DNA from: Cereibacter changlensis JA139
GTDB lineage: Bacteria; Pseudomonadota; Alphaproteobacteria; Rhodobacterales; Rhodobacteraceae
Assembly (NCBI RefSeq): GCF_003034985.1
Contig: NZ_PZKG01000030.1
Coordinates: 1 to 39,361 of the forward strand
Length of the DNA: 39,361 nucleotides
Reading direction: 5' to 3'
How positions within the stretch are numbered: the stretch's first letter is position 1; each line of letters opens with the position of its first letter. The position numbers were made by a program, and so were the translations under genes. Below are positions 15,918 to 24,148 of the stretch, piece by piece. A model generated the notes under the pieces. The model saw only the letters and a program-made list of their open reading frames with translations, had not been told where the DNA came from and did no database searches.

Positions 15918-16594
15918 GTCCGCAGTTTTCCCGAGGACATGTGCCGTTTGCGCCCATGTCCGGGCGACCGTGTGACCTCGAATCCCGCCGCCTGCAAGGC
16001 CCGCCGCACATGACCGGCCGCCGTATAGGTGGCGAATGTGCCTTCGGGGGCCGTGTGCCCGGCAACCGCGCACATCAGGTCTTCCGACCAGAGCTCGGGG
16101 TTCTTGGCGGGCGAGAAACCGTCAAGAAACCACGCATCCGCCTGCCCCTGCCAGGCGGGAAGCGTCTCGCGCGCATCGCCGAGGATGACCTCGACCTGCA
16201 GCCCGCCATTCGTGAAGCACGAATGACCGGCCTGCCAGGCGGCAAGGAAGGGGCCCGCCACCGCCTCGGCCTCGGGGAAGGCCTGCAGCGCGCGGGCGAT
16301 CTCTTCGGCGCGCATCGGGAAGGCCTCAAAGGAGGTGTAGTGCAGCGTGCCCTCGCAGCCCGCGCCCTGCCAGGCGATCAGGGTCGCCAGCATGTTCAGC
16401 CCGGTGCCGAAGCCGAGTTCGGCGATACGGAAGCCGGGGCAGAAGCGGTCGGGCAGGCCGTTTCCGGCGAGGAACACATGCCGCGTCTCGGCCAGACCGT
16501 CTGCCAGCGAGAAATACGGGTCGTCGAACCGCGTCGAGACCGGAACGATCCCGTCGCGCCACGCGACATCTGCGCTCTGGTCGCTCTCTGCCAT
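15914..16594 (-). CDS. mnmD: tRNA U34 5-methylaminomethyl-2-thiouridine methyltransferase MnmD
   Basis: The 226-residue protein corresponds to the N-terminal methyltransferase domain of enterobacterial MnmC. It contains F-D-D-P-Y-F-S (the substrate loop), I-A-E-L-G-F-G-T-G-L-N (SAM-binding motif I), Y-T-S-F-E-A-F-P-M, L-G-D-A-R-E-T-L and the catalytic-site W-F-L-D-G-F-S-P-A-K-N-P-E-L-W. It converts nm5s2U34 to mnm5s2U34 in wobble positions of several tRNAs. Unlike in E. coli it is a separate gene; the FAD domain is encoded divergently 50 bp away. The ATG at 16594 is chosen by family length. Confidence 0.92.
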   Translation of the reverse strand: MAESDQSADVAWRDGIVPVSTRFDDPYFSLADGLAETRHVFLAGNGLPDRFCPGFRIAELGFGTGLNMLATLIAWQGAGCEGTLHYTSFEAFPMRAEEIARALQAFPEAEAVAGPFLAAWQAGHSCFTNGGLQVEVILGDARETLPAWQGQADAWFLDGFSPAKNPELWSEDLMCAVAGHTAPEGTFATYTAAGHVRRALQAAGFEVTRSPGHGRKRHMSSGKLRT

Positions 16595-16644
16595 CTGTCC
16601 TAAGCCTGCTGGTTCGGAGCGGACAATGGACAGGGAAGCGGGCA

Positions 16645-17700
16645 ATGGCAACGCCGGATCTGACGGTAAGGGGCGCGGGCATCTTCGGGCTGGCGACCGC
16701 ATGGGCCGCCGCCCGGCGCGGCGCGAAGGTGCGGCTGATCGAGACGGTGCGGATCGGCGCCGGATCGTCGGGCGGGCTGGTCGGCGCGCTCTCGCCGCAT
16801 GTGCCCGAACAGTGGAACGACAAGAAAGCCTTCCAGTTCGACAGCCTGGCTATGGCCGAGGGCTGGTGGACCGAGGTGGCCGAAGCCTCCGGCCTGCCCA
16901 CCGGCTATGCCCGGCTCGGGCGCTATCAGCCCTTGGCCGATGCGCGCGCGGTGGAGGCCGCGCGGGCCCGGGGGCTGGAGGCGCAGAGCCTCTGGCAGGG
17001 GCGCTTTCACTGGCAGGTGCTGGCGGCGGGTGCGCCGGGGATGCCGCAGAGCCCGAGCGGCTTCGTGATCCATGACACGCTGAGCGCCCGCATCCACCCG
17101 CGCCTCGCCTGCGCTGCGCTGGCTGGGGCGATCAAGGCTGCGGGGGGCGAGATCGTGATCGGCGCCGCGGAAGAGGCCGGGCCGGTGATCTGGGCCACCG
17201 GCCTCGACGGGCTGCAGGCGCTGGGCGAGGATCTGGGCAAGCCGGTGGGCAGCGGGGTGAAGGGGCAGGCGATGCTGGTTCAGGCCGATCTGCGCGACCA
17301 GCCGCAGGTCTTCGCCGACGGGCTGCTGATCGTGCCGCATGCCGATGGCACGGTGGCGGTCGGATCGACCAGCGAGAAGGAATGGCTTTCGCCCGACACG
17401 ACCGACGAGCAGCTGGAGGCGGTGCATGCACGTGCGCTGGCGGTCTGTCCGCAGCTGGAGGGCGCGCCGGTGCTGGAACGCTGGGCGGCTCTCAGGCCGC
17501 GGGCGCGCAGCCTTGCGCCGATGCTGGGAGAGTGGCCGGGGCGGTCGGGGCAGTTCGTCGCCAACGGCGGCTTCAAGATCGGCTTCGGCATGGCGCCGAA
17601 GGTGGCCGAGGTGATGGCCGATCTGGTGCTGGAGGGGCGCGACGCGATCCCCGAGGGCTTCCGCGTCGCGGCCTCGCTGGTGTCGCGCAAGGGCCGCTAG
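16645..17700 (+). CDS. FAD-dependent oxidoreductase, probable MnmC oxidase partner
   Basis: The 351-residue DAO-fold protein has a dinucleotide-binding G-A-G-I-F-G at 10-15, E-T at the end of beta2, and S-S-G-G-L-V-G-A-L-S-P-H near 43-54. A C-terminal R-W-A-A-L-R-P-R-A-R and G-G-F-K-I-G-F-G bind FAD. It lies divergently 50 bp from mnmD, and the S-G-G/P-H pattern resembles the FAD domain of MnmC, which removes the carboxymethyl group from cmnm5s2U34. I infer a separate MnmC oxidase. A general amino-acid oxidase is the alternative. Its last 4 bases overlap the end of the convergent DUF2243-like gene. Confidence 0.8.
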   Translation: MATPDLTVRGAGIFGLATAWAAARRGAKVRLIETVRIGAGSSGGLVGALSPHVPEQWNDKKAFQFDSLAMAEGWWTEVAEASGLPTGYARLGRYQPLADARAVEAARARGLEAQSLWQGRFHWQVLAAGAPGMPQSPSGFVIHDTLSARIHPRLACAALAGAIKAAGGEIVIGAAEEAGPVIWATGLDGLQALGEDLGKPVGSGVKGQAMLVQADLRDQPQVFADGLLIVPHADGTVAVGSTSEKEWLSPDTTDEQLEAVHARALAVCPQLEGAPVLERWAALRPRARSLAPMLGEWPGRSGQFVANGGFKIGFGMAPKVAEVMADLVLEGRDAIPEGFRVAASLVSRKGR

Positions 17701-18494
17701 GCGCTGGTCCAGCTCAGGCAGCCGACCGAGACCGGGCCGCGCGAGACGAGCAGCGCGCCGTGCCGGTAGAGGCTGAGCGCGCTGGCCTCGGGGCCGAGCG
17801 CCATGATCCAGACGGCCTCGCTGGCGTCGGCCCAGATCAGCCGGCCCTCCACCGCATCGGCGGCGGCGAGCACCTCGGCGAAGGAGATGCCGGGGCGGAA
17901 GAGGACGAGCGTGCGGCCATCGGGATCGGCCTCCGGCGGCAGCGCGGCGAGCGGGCCCGCGACCAGCACCGCCAGCGCCAGCGTGACGGCAGCGCGCCGC
18001 CCCGTGCCGCCGGGGCCGGGCGGCGGGCTTCGCAGCAGGTGGATGCCGAGGGCCAGCACGGCGAGGCCGAAGGGGACCAGCCAGGCGAGATCCCAGAACA
18101 GCGGATAGGCGCTGTCCATCCTGATCCGGTGGATCTGCAGCAGCCAATGCGAGAGCACCGCGTCGAGCACATGCCAGCTGCCGAAGCCGATCAGCGCCCA
18201 GCCGGTGAAGCGCCGCTCCACCCCCGGCACGGCGAAGGCGGCCCGGCGGGTCCAGATCAGCCAGAGGCCGAGCAGCGCGAAGAGGTAATGCGAGACGTGG
18301 AACAACCCGTCCGCGAGGATCTGGAAACGCAGGTCCTGCGGCGTGTCCGAGGGCGCCACGCCAGAGAGCAGGTGGTGCCACTGCAGCACCTGATGCAGCA
18401 GGATGCCGTCGAAGAAGCCGCTGAGCGCGAAGCCGAGCCAGAAGCCGCCCCAGAGGAGCCGCCGGGTAGGGTCCGCCGCCGATCGGTCTGCCAT
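17697..18494 (-). CDS. DUF2243-type membrane protein
   Basis: The 265-residue protein has N-terminal helices with G-F-F-D-G-I-L-L-H-Q-V-L-Q-W-H-H-L-L-S, then D-G-L-F-H-V-S-H-Y, G-S-W-H-V-L-D-A-V-L-S-H-W-L-L-Q-I-H-R-I and a W-D-L-A-W segment. The repeated histidines in membrane helices are typical of DUF2243, a family of unknown function and possible metal or heme binding. The C-terminal 90 residues after the last helix form an extra soluble part (D-G-R-T-L-V-L-F-R-P-G ... C-L-S-W-T-S-A) not usual for the domain. Its upstream region is the palindrome-rich spacer at 18495-18797. Confidence 0.78.
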   Translation of the reverse strand: MADRSAADPTRRLLWGGFWLGFALSGFFDGILLHQVLQWHHLLSGVAPSDTPQDLRFQILADGLFHVSHYLFALLGLWLIWTRRAAFAVPGVERRFTGWALIGFGSWHVLDAVLSHWLLQIHRIRMDSAYPLFWDLAWLVPFGLAVLALGIHLLRSPPPGPGGTGRRAAVTLALAVLVAGPLAALPPEADPDGRTLVLFRPGISFAEVLAAADAVEGRLIWADASEAVWIMALGPEASALSLYRHGALLVSRGPVSVGCLSWTSA

Positions 18495-18623
18495 GCGCCA
18501 CTCCTGCTGGTTGCCTGGGGCTGCAACATGGGATGGGGGGCGTTGTTCCGGGGGCTGTCGAGTGAGGATTATTCAGGTGGTCGCTGAGGGGCGCGCCTCC
18601 TCTGGCGCTGTTAAGGGGCGCGC

Positions 18624-18643
18624 GTGACATCGAGAAACGGTCC
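18624..18643 (+). repeat. Extra copy of the palindrome arm
   Basis: This 20-mer (GTGACATCGAGAAACGGTCC) differs at one base from the left arm of the palindrome at 18685-18727 and has the same orientation. It shows the unit was duplicated within the spacer. Confidence 0.7.
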
Positions 18644-18684
18644 GCTGGCGGGCGCGCCTCGCCCGGGGCTACCACGGGTCGCCC

Positions 18685-18727
18685 GTGACATCGGGAAACG
18701 GTCCACCGGACCGTTTCCCGATGTCAC
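18685..18727. repeat. Perfect 20-bp palindrome with 3-base loop
   Basis: The arms GTGACATCGGGAAACGGTCC (18685-18704) and its exact reverse complement (18708-18727) flank ACC. It could form a cruciform or a very stable RNA hairpin. There is no T-run, so it is not a standard intrinsic terminator. Confidence 0.85.
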
Positions 18728-18762
18728 CCGGCCCGCCGCTTGCGCGGCGTGCGTTCGGCGCT

Positions 18763-18787
18763 GACGATCTTCCACTGGAAGATCGTC
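18763..18787. repeat. Perfect 11-bp hairpin downstream of slt
   Basis: GACGATCTTCC - ACT - GGAAGATCGTC begins 10 bp past the slt stop on the slt strand. It may protect the slt 3' end or help end transcription, but no T-run follows. Confidence 0.65.
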
Positions 18788-18797
18788 CGGGCGCGCC

Positions 18798-20780
18798 TTA
18801 CCCCTTCAGCTCCGCCGTGATCCGGACGGGGCCACCGGCGCCGCGGAGCTTGGCGCGGTAGATCACCACCGATTCCGCCACGCGCATCACATAGGTCCGC
18901 GTCTCGGCGAAGGGGATCGTCTCGACCCAGTCGACCACGTCCACCTCCGGCGCCCGCGGGTCGCCGAATTCCTGCACCCAGCGGCGGGGGCGGCCCGGGC
19001 CGGCATTGTAGCCCGAGGCGATCAGCGCGATCGAGGGGCCGAACTCCTCGACCAGCTGCGCCAGATAGGCGGTGCCCATCCGCACGTTGAAGGCGGGGTC
19101 GCTGGTCAGCATCCGCGGCTCGAAGACCGAGCCGGTCTTGGCCGCCATCATCTTGCCGGTGCCCGGCATCACCTGCATCAGCCCGCGCGCCCCGGCCGGG
19201 CTTACCACCACCGGGTTGAACTCGCTTTCCCGCCGCGCGATCGACAGGGCCAGCGCCCGGCTGACCGGCAGCCCGTCCGAGGGCACCATCTCCGACACCG
19301 GGAAATAGGCGGCGGGCAGGATGATGCCGCGCTCCGCCGCCTGCTTGCCCAGCAGCACCGCGATATGCGGCTCTCCCATCCCCAGCGCCATGTCGGCCAG
19401 CGCCGCCATGTCCTCGGCCCCCAGCCCCTCGCCCAGATGCAGGAGGAAGCGCTTGCCCTGGTCGAGGTCGCCTGCCTTCAGCAAAAGCCGCGCCGCCGCC
19501 AGAACCGAGGAGTTGGCGAAGCCGGCCTGCCGCCAGTCGCCGACGCGGGTCGGCTGCAGCAGCGCCGGGTCCAGCGGGATGCCCGCCCGCTCGGCGGCCA
19601 GCTGGCCGTAATAGGCGGTCTGATGCTGCGCCCCGGCCGCATAGGCCGCCCCGGCGGCGTCGAGCTGGCCCATCGCCTCCAGCGACCGGCCCTGCCAGTA
19701 GAGCGCCCGCGACAGGCTGATCGGCGTGCGCACCGCCGCCTCCAGCCGCTTGAAATGCCCCAGCGCCGTCGCCGGATCCTCCAGCCTCCGCAGCGCGATG
19801 AAACCGGCGAGGAACTCCAGATCGGCGAAGGTGCCGCCGCCGTCGAGCCCGTGACCCGCCGCCACCTTGTAGGCGGTGCGGATCTCGCCCTCGTCCAGCA
19901 GGCCGCGGGCGATGCCCGGACGGCGCGCGGCCCAGGCGGCCGGATCGCCGAGGCTGGCCGCATCGGCGCTGCGCTCCAAGAGCAGCGCCGCGGCGTCGTC
20001 GGTGCGGCCCTTGCGGGCGCGCCAGAGGAAGCGCTCGTAGGCCAGCCCCGGATCGGCGGTCAGCGCGGCGGGCACAGCGGCGATCAGCGTATCCACCCCG
20101 GCGGCATCGGCGCGCAGCGCCATCCGCGCACGCCCCAATGCCCGCCAGCCCGGCGAGACCCGCGACAGCATCCGCTCGGCCTGTTCGGGTCGGTTCTGCC
20201 ACAGGAGCCGGTCCAGCCGCGCCTCATGCGCCAGGGCCAGCGCCTCGGGGGCCAGCGCCAGCAGCGCCACCTCCTCCTCCGGCTCGAAGCCGAGCTCGGT
20301 CCAGGCCTGCATCGCCCGCGTCTCGGCCTCCGCCACCCGCCCGGCGGCGGTCAGCGCCCGCACCTGAGCGATGGCGCCCTGCGCCGTCTCGGCCGGGCCG
20401 TTGCCGAAATAGCCCAGAACCCGCTCGGGCGTGGTGGAGCGCGCCACAGCCGCCTCGCCCTTCTGTCGCAAGAGCGGCAGGCCGGGCCAGTCGGGATAGC
20501 GGGCGAGGAAGGTCTCGTAGTCGCCGAGCAGCCCCTCGCCGGCGCGCAGCCTGTGCCATTCGACGATGGCCTGGCCGATGCTGCCCGCGTCCCGCGCCGC
20601 CGCCTGCGCGGCGGTCCAGTCGCGCGCCGCCACCCGCTGCAGCGCCGTCCGCAGCGCGCCGGCCTCGTCGGCCCGCGCCGCCGCGACCGGGCCGAGCAGC
20701 GAGGCAACCAGCCAGAACAGCAGGACAAACGGCGCAAGGCGCCCGGGGCGACGGGAGGAGGACAGGGTTCTGCGGATCAT
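18798..20780 (-). CDS. slt: Soluble lytic murein transglycosylase
   Basis: The 660-residue protein starts with a signal peptide (basic R-R-T-L-S-S-S-R-R, hydrophobic F-V-L-L-F-W-L-V-A-S-L-L, A-R-A cut). A long alpha-helical superhelical U-domain follows, then a C-terminal SLT domain. The catalytic glutamate is E518 in I-A-R-R-E-S-E-F-N-P, followed by G-A-R-G-L-M-Q-V-M-P-G-T and S-G-Y-N-A-G-P-G-R-P-R-R-W. It cleaves peptidoglycan glycan strands in the periplasm to 1,6-anhydro-MurNAc products. Length and layout match Slt70-type enzymes. It is divergent from dapA. Confidence 0.94.
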   Translation of the reverse strand: MIRRTLSSSRRPGRLAPFVLLFWLVASLLGPVAAARADEAGALRTALQRVAARDWTAAQAAARDAGSIGQAIVEWHRLRAGEGLLGDYETFLARYPDWPGLPLLRQKGEAAVARSTTPERVLGYFGNGPAETAQGAIAQVRALTAAGRVAEAETRAMQAWTELGFEPEEEVALLALAPEALALAHEARLDRLLWQNRPEQAERMLSRVSPGWRALGRARMALRADAAGVDTLIAAVPAALTADPGLAYERFLWRARKGRTDDAAALLLERSADAASLGDPAAWAARRPGIARGLLDEGEIRTAYKVAAGHGLDGGGTFADLEFLAGFIALRRLEDPATALGHFKRLEAAVRTPISLSRALYWQGRSLEAMGQLDAAGAAYAAGAQHQTAYYGQLAAERAGIPLDPALLQPTRVGDWRQAGFANSSVLAAARLLLKAGDLDQGKRFLLHLGEGLGAEDMAALADMALGMGEPHIAVLLGKQAAERGIILPAAYFPVSEMVPSDGLPVSRALALSIARRESEFNPVVVSPAGARGLMQVMPGTGKMMAAKTGSVFEPRMLTSDPAFNVRMGTAYLAQLVEEFGPSIALIASGYNAGPGRPRRWVQEFGDPRAPEVDVVDWVETIPFAETRTYVMRVAESVVIYRAKLRGAGGPVRITAELKG

Positions 20781-20850
20781 GCCGCGGAATTTGCCCCAGG
20801 CCCACGCGCCACGCAACACACAACAGCGCCAGCCCCGGCGCGGCGGGAAC

Positions 20851-20879
20851 TTGGCAAGCGCCGCGGCCAAGGCTAGGAA
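20851..20879 (+). promoter_or_regulatory. Candidate sigma-70-type promoter of dapA
   Basis: TTGGCA (20851-20856) and TAGGAA (20874-20879) have a 17-base spacer and lie about 57 bp before the dapA ATG. The -10-like TAGGxx resembles the box before the patB-like gene. Confidence 0.4.
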
Positions 20880-20936
20880 GGCCGGGTTTGCAACCGGGCG
20901 ACTCAGGGTCGGCCCACCCATCAGGAGAAGCGTGTC

Positions 20937-21812
20937 ATGATCAAAGGGTCCATTCCCGCCCTTGTGACGCCGTTCAAGAACGGCGCCCTGGATCTCGAGA
21001 CGCTGAAGAAACTGGTGGATTGGCAGATCGCCGAAGGCTCCACCGGCCTCGTGCCCGTCGGCACCACCGGCGAAAGCCCGACGCTGAGCCATGAAGAGCA
21101 CGAGACAGTGATCGAGGCCGTGGTCAAGGCCGCGGCGGGCCGGGTGCCGGTGATCGCGGGCGCGGGCTCGAACAACACGGTCGAGGGCATCCGCCTGATC
21201 CGCTTCGCCGAACGGGTCGGCGCCGACGCCGCGCTGGTGGTGACGCCGTATTACAACAAGCCGACGCAGGCCGGGCTGATCGCGCATTTCACCGCGCTGC
21301 ACGATTGCTGCAGCCTGCCGATCATCATCTACAACATCCCCGGCCGCTCGGTCGTCGACATGACGCCCGAAACGATGGGCACTCTGGCGAAACTGCCGCG
21401 CATCATCGGGGTGAAGGACGCAACCGGGAAGATCGAGCGCGTCAGCCAGCAGCGCGCCAGCTGCGGCGCCGATTTCATCCAGCTTTCCGGCGAGGATGCG
21501 ACCGCGCTCGGCTTCAACGCGCATGGCGGCACCGGCTGCATCTCGGTCACCGCCAACGTGGCGCCGCGGCTCTGCGCCGAGTTCCAGCAGGCGACGCTGG
21601 CGGGCGATTACGCGAAGGCCTTGGAGTACCAGGACCGGCTGATGCCGCTGCACGAGGCGATCTTCCTCGAGCCGGGGCTGGCGGGGGCGAAATACGGCCT
21701 CTCGAAGCTCGGCCTCTGCGACGAGGAGGTCCGCCTGCCGCTGATTGGCCTGACCGACGGCACCAAGGCGCGGATCGACGCGGCCATGCGCCACGCCGGC
21801 CTGATCAACTGA
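20937..21812 (+). CDS. dapA: 4-Hydroxy-tetrahydrodipicolinate synthase
   Basis: The 291-residue TIM-barrel aldolase condenses pyruvate with aspartate semialdehyde in the lysine/meso-diaminopimelate pathway. It has G-T-T-G-E-S-P-T-L near 42-50, the catalytic tyrosine Y132 in I-I-Y-N-I-P-G-R, and the Schiff-base lysine K160 in G-V-K-D-A-T-G. A G-S-N-N-T motif is at 78-81. The length is standard. Product DAP feeds peptidoglycan, in keeping with the neighbouring slt. An AGGAGAAG site lies upstream of the ATG. The following EamA gene starts immediately after or within its end. Confidence 0.97.
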   Translation: MIKGSIPALVTPFKNGALDLETLKKLVDWQIAEGSTGLVPVGTTGESPTLSHEEHETVIEAVVKAAAGRVPVIAGAGSNNTVEGIRLIRFAERVGADAALVVTPYYNKPTQAGLIAHFTALHDCCSLPIIIYNIPGRSVVDMTPETMGTLAKLPRIIGVKDATGKIERVSQQRASCGADFIQLSGEDATALGFNAHGGTGCISVTANVAPRLCAEFQQATLAGDYAKALEYQDRLMPLHEAIFLEPGLAGAKYGLSKLGLCDEEVRLPLIGLTDGTKARIDAAMRHAGLIN

Positions 21813-21871
21813 GCCTGCTCCGGCCTTCGGCGGCGGAGGCCAGCGCCGGCAATCTGCGCGGCAGCATCCTC

Positions 21872-22708
21872 ATGGTGCTGTCGATGGCGGGTTTCGCGCT
21901 GGAGGACATGCTGCTGAAATCGGTGGCGCAGAGCCTGCCGGTGGGCGAGATCCTGATGATCTTCGGCCTCGGCGGCATGCTGGCCTTCATGGTGCTGGCG
22001 GCGCGGCGCGGCGAGCGGGCGCTGCATCCGGCGATCCTCAGCCGTGCGATCCTGCTGCGCGCGCTATGCGAAAGCGCCGGGCGGCTGTTCTACACCCTGG
22101 CCATCGCGCTGACGCCGCTGTCCAGCGCCTCGGCCATCCTGCAGGCGACGCCGCTGGTGGTCGTCGGCGGCGCGGCGCTGATCTTCGGCGAGCGGGTGGG
22201 CTGGCGGCGCTGGACCGCCATCGCCATAGGATTTGCGGGCGTGCTGATCATCCTGCGGCCGGGGGTGGAGGGCTTCAGCCTTGCCTCGCTGCTGGCGGTG
22301 GCCGGAATGCTCGGCTTCGCCGGGCGCGACCTCGCCACCCGCGCCGCGCCGCCGGTGCTGTCGAACCTGCAGCTGGGGATCTACGGCTTCTTCATGCTGA
22401 TCCCGACCGGGGCGGCGCTGCTGGCCTTCACCGGCGGCGCAGTGCTGCCCGACCCGCAACAGGCGGCGCTGCTGCTGGCGGCGACGACGGTCGGCGTCGG
22501 GGCCTATTACGCGCTGACCGCGGCGATGCGGATCGGCGAAGTCTCGGTCATCACCCCGTTCCGCTACACGCGGCTGCTGTTCGCGCTGATCCTCGGCGTG
22601 CTGGTCTTCGCCGAGCGCCCCGACGCGCCGACCCTGATCGGCAGCGCCGTGGTGGTGGCCTCGGGCCTCTACACCCTGCTGCGCAGCGCCCGGCTGCGGC
22701 GCGGCTGA
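21872..22708 (+). CDS. EamA/DMT-superfamily transporter
   Basis: From ATG 21872 this is a 278-residue exporter-type protein with ten helices and the motif I-F-G-E-R-V-G-W-R-R-W-T-A-I-A-I-G-F-A-G-V-L-I-I-L-R-P-G at the end of the first EamA repeat. Substrate is unknown. The frame stays open upstream, and the residues before the ATG (G-N-L-R-G-S-I-L) look like the usual family start. No ATG, GTG or TTG is available there; only CTG codons (21809, overlapping the dapA stop, 21815 and 21854). Either the N-terminus is short or translation starts at a rare CTG. It is probably co-transcribed with dapA. Confidence 0.85.
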   Translation: MVLSMAGFALEDMLLKSVAQSLPVGEILMIFGLGGMLAFMVLAARRGERALHPAILSRAILLRALCESAGRLFYTLAIALTPLSSASAILQATPLVVVGGAALIFGERVGWRRWTAIAIGFAGVLIILRPGVEGFSLASLLAVAGMLGFAGRDLATRAAPPVLSNLQLGIYGFFMLIPTGAALLAFTGGAVLPDPQQAALLLAATTVGVGAYYALTAAMRIGEVSVITPFRYTRLLFALILGVLVFAERPDAPTLIGSAVVVASGLYTLLRSARLRRG

Positions 22709-22715
22709 TCCCCGA

Positions 22716-22969
22716 CCGGGGGAGCCGCCCTCAGGGGCATCGAGCCCCTTCGGGCGGCATCGCCATGGACCGACGTCCCGGCGTGCCTCCCGGAGCTTGC
22801 GGTTTCTCCTTGCGCAAATACTCCCCGCGGAGCGTCCGCGACCGGCTGCGGGCGCCTCCGGCGGGAGTATTTTGGCCAAGAAGAAACCCTGCCGCACCGC
22901 GACCGGCCTCCACCTTCCATGGCAATGCCGCTGACGGGGGCTCGATGCCCCCGGCGGCGGCTCCCCCGG
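22716..22969. repeat. Long inverted-repeat element, copy A
   Basis: The outer arms CCGGGGGAGCCGCC (22716-22729) and its exact complement (22956-22969) enclose further matched blocks. These are small hairpins with an ATCGA or TCGAT loop (22733-22749, 22936-22952), a GCCATGGA/TCCATGGC pair, and an inner pair GGTTTCTCCTTGC..AATACTCC (22801-22824) against GGAGTATTTTGGCC..AGAAACC (about 22863-22888). The core between them is about 40 bp. No protein is encoded. A second copy lies at 26225-26470. From memory, such A/T-containing CTCC boxes recur between genes in Rhodobacterales. Confidence 0.8.
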
Positions 22970-22985
22970 CCCTGCAGAAGAACAG

Positions 22986-23423
22986 TCAGCGCCGGCGCGA
23001 GGCGACCTGGTGCATCCGCACGTGGCGCAGCGCCTCGACCAGCAGCGCGGTGAGCAGGCCGAAGTTCAAGAGACCGTTCGCCGCCGCCATGGCTCCCAGG
23101 ATCCGCCAGCGATGCGGCATCAGCACGTCGCCGTAGCCGAGGGTGGTGAAGGTGACCATGGAGAAATACAGCGATTCCTCCATCGTCGCGAAGGCCCCGA
23201 GCTGCCAGAAGGTCAGCGTCCAGAGCCAGACCCCCACGGTCAGCATCGCCAACGCCCAGAGCGCGGTGCCAGCCACCACCAGGATCAGCTTGGGCCCGTG
23301 CGGCTCCGAGATCAGCCAGCCGTGGAAGCGCAGGAAGGCCGCCTCGACCAGCCAGGCGCTGGGGGCCATCACTAGGATGGAGGCGAGCAGCACCAGCGAT
23401 CCGGCGAAGATCTGCAGAAACAT
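22986..23423 (-). CDS. Two-pore-helix-type potassium channel (Ion_trans_2)
   Basis: The 145-residue membrane protein has a first hydrophobic helix (1-20), a second at about 45-72, and a pore loop with the K+ selectivity filter [10 protein letters not shown] (91-100). A last helix follows (about 107-130) with a basic tail. This matches small bacterial K+ channels that work as tetramers. No cytoplasmic RCK/TrkA-N domain is attached, so gating is unknown. It is on the minus strand between a long inverted repeat and smpB, and appears monocistronic. Confidence 0.88.
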   Translation of the reverse strand: MFLQIFAGSLVLLASILVMAPSAWLVEAAFLRFHGWLISEPHGPKLILVVAGTALWALAMLTVGVWLWTLTFWQLGAFATMEESLYFSMVTFTTLGYGDVLMPHRWRILGAMAAANGLLNFGLLTALLVEALRHVRMHQVASRRR

Positions 23424-23577
23424 CCGGCCCCTCCCCTTTTCGCCTGCTCTACACCCGAAGCCGGGCCGCTGTCTCGTCCCGCGCGCATCGCGGACAGGGC
23501 GTCGCAGCGGCAGGACAGTACGCGAGACGGCGGGCAGGCTGGACTTGGCGGGCCCGCTCGCCTATCTCGGAGGCATC

Positions 23578-24048
23578 ATGGCCGAAAAATCAGATCCCAA
23601 CAGCAAGCTCATCGCCGAAAACCGCCGCGCGCGCTTCGATTACCATATCGAGGACGATCTGGAGGCCGGCATCATGCTGTTCGGCTCCGAGGTGAAGTCG
23701 CTGCGGCAGGGCGGCTCGAACATCGCCGAGAGCTATGCCTCGGTGGAGAATGGCGAGCTCTGGCTGATCAACGGCTATATCGCGCCCTATGTCCGCGCCA
23801 AGACCTTCGGCCATGAGGAGCGGCGGCGCCGCAAGCTTCTGGTCTCGAAGAAGGAGCTGTCGCGGCTGTGGAACGCCACCGCGCGCGAAGGCATGACCAT
23901 CGTGCCGATGAAGATGTATTTCAACGAGCGCGGCATCGTGAAGATCAAGCTTGGCGTCGCCAAGGGCAAGAAGCTCGCCGACAAGCGCCAGACCGAGATG
24001 AAGCGCGACTGGGACCGGCAGAAGGCCCGGCTGCTGAAACAGGGCTGA
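23578..24048 (+). CDS. smpB: SsrA-binding protein SmpB
   Basis: The 156-residue OB-fold protein escorts tmRNA to stalled ribosomes for trans-translation. Signature parts are N-R-R-A-R-F-D-Y (16-23), G-S-E-V-K-S-L-R (36-43), E-S-Y-A-S and N-G-Y-I-A-P-Y. The [18 protein letters not shown]-terminal tail enters the mRNA channel in the decoding site. A GGAGG site lies 4 bases before the ATG. The tmRNA gene (ssrA) is not in the window. It is the first of three plus-strand genes, but sseA starts 100 bp later. Confidence 0.97.
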   Translation: MAEKSDPNSKLIAENRRARFDYHIEDDLEAGIMLFGSEVKSLRQGGSNIAESYASVENGELWLINGYIAPYVRAKTFGHEERRRRKLLVSKKELSRLWNATAREGMTIVPMKMYFNERGIVKIKLGVAKGKKLADKRQTEMKRDWDRQKARLLKQG

Positions 24049-24148
24049 CGCCCGGTTTTTCCGGCTTGCGTTGACAGGTCACGCCCGGGGGGCTTGCCTG
24101 CCCGGCCTTCGGGGATTACTCCGGGCGGGCCTTGCGAGGAGCCCGGAC

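Larger units (their letters stand above)
18495..18797. other. 303-bp palindrome-rich intergenic spacer
   Basis: No gene is supported here. The spacer separates two same-strand genes (slt upstream, the DUF2243-like gene downstream). It holds three GGCGCGCC octamers (18590, 18651 and 18790), two direct copies of a 20-mer with one difference, an inverted third copy, and a second perfect hairpin. This density of exact symmetry is not explained by high GC alone. Any promoter for the DUF2243-like gene must lie here. Confidence 0.6.

Noticed and set aside
16600-18675. Long minus-strand open frame opposite the FAD oxidoreductase
   Set aside because: The FAD-binding motif and codon pattern favour the plus-strand gene; the reverse frame has no recognisable content and also crosses the DUF2243-like gene in another frame.
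18624-18787. CRISPR array
   Set aside because: Only two direct copies with unequal spacing and an inverted third; no regular spacers and no cas genes.
20781-21794. Upstream extension of slt through the dapA region
   Set aside because: The signal peptide starts at 20780, and the extension is antisense to dapA.
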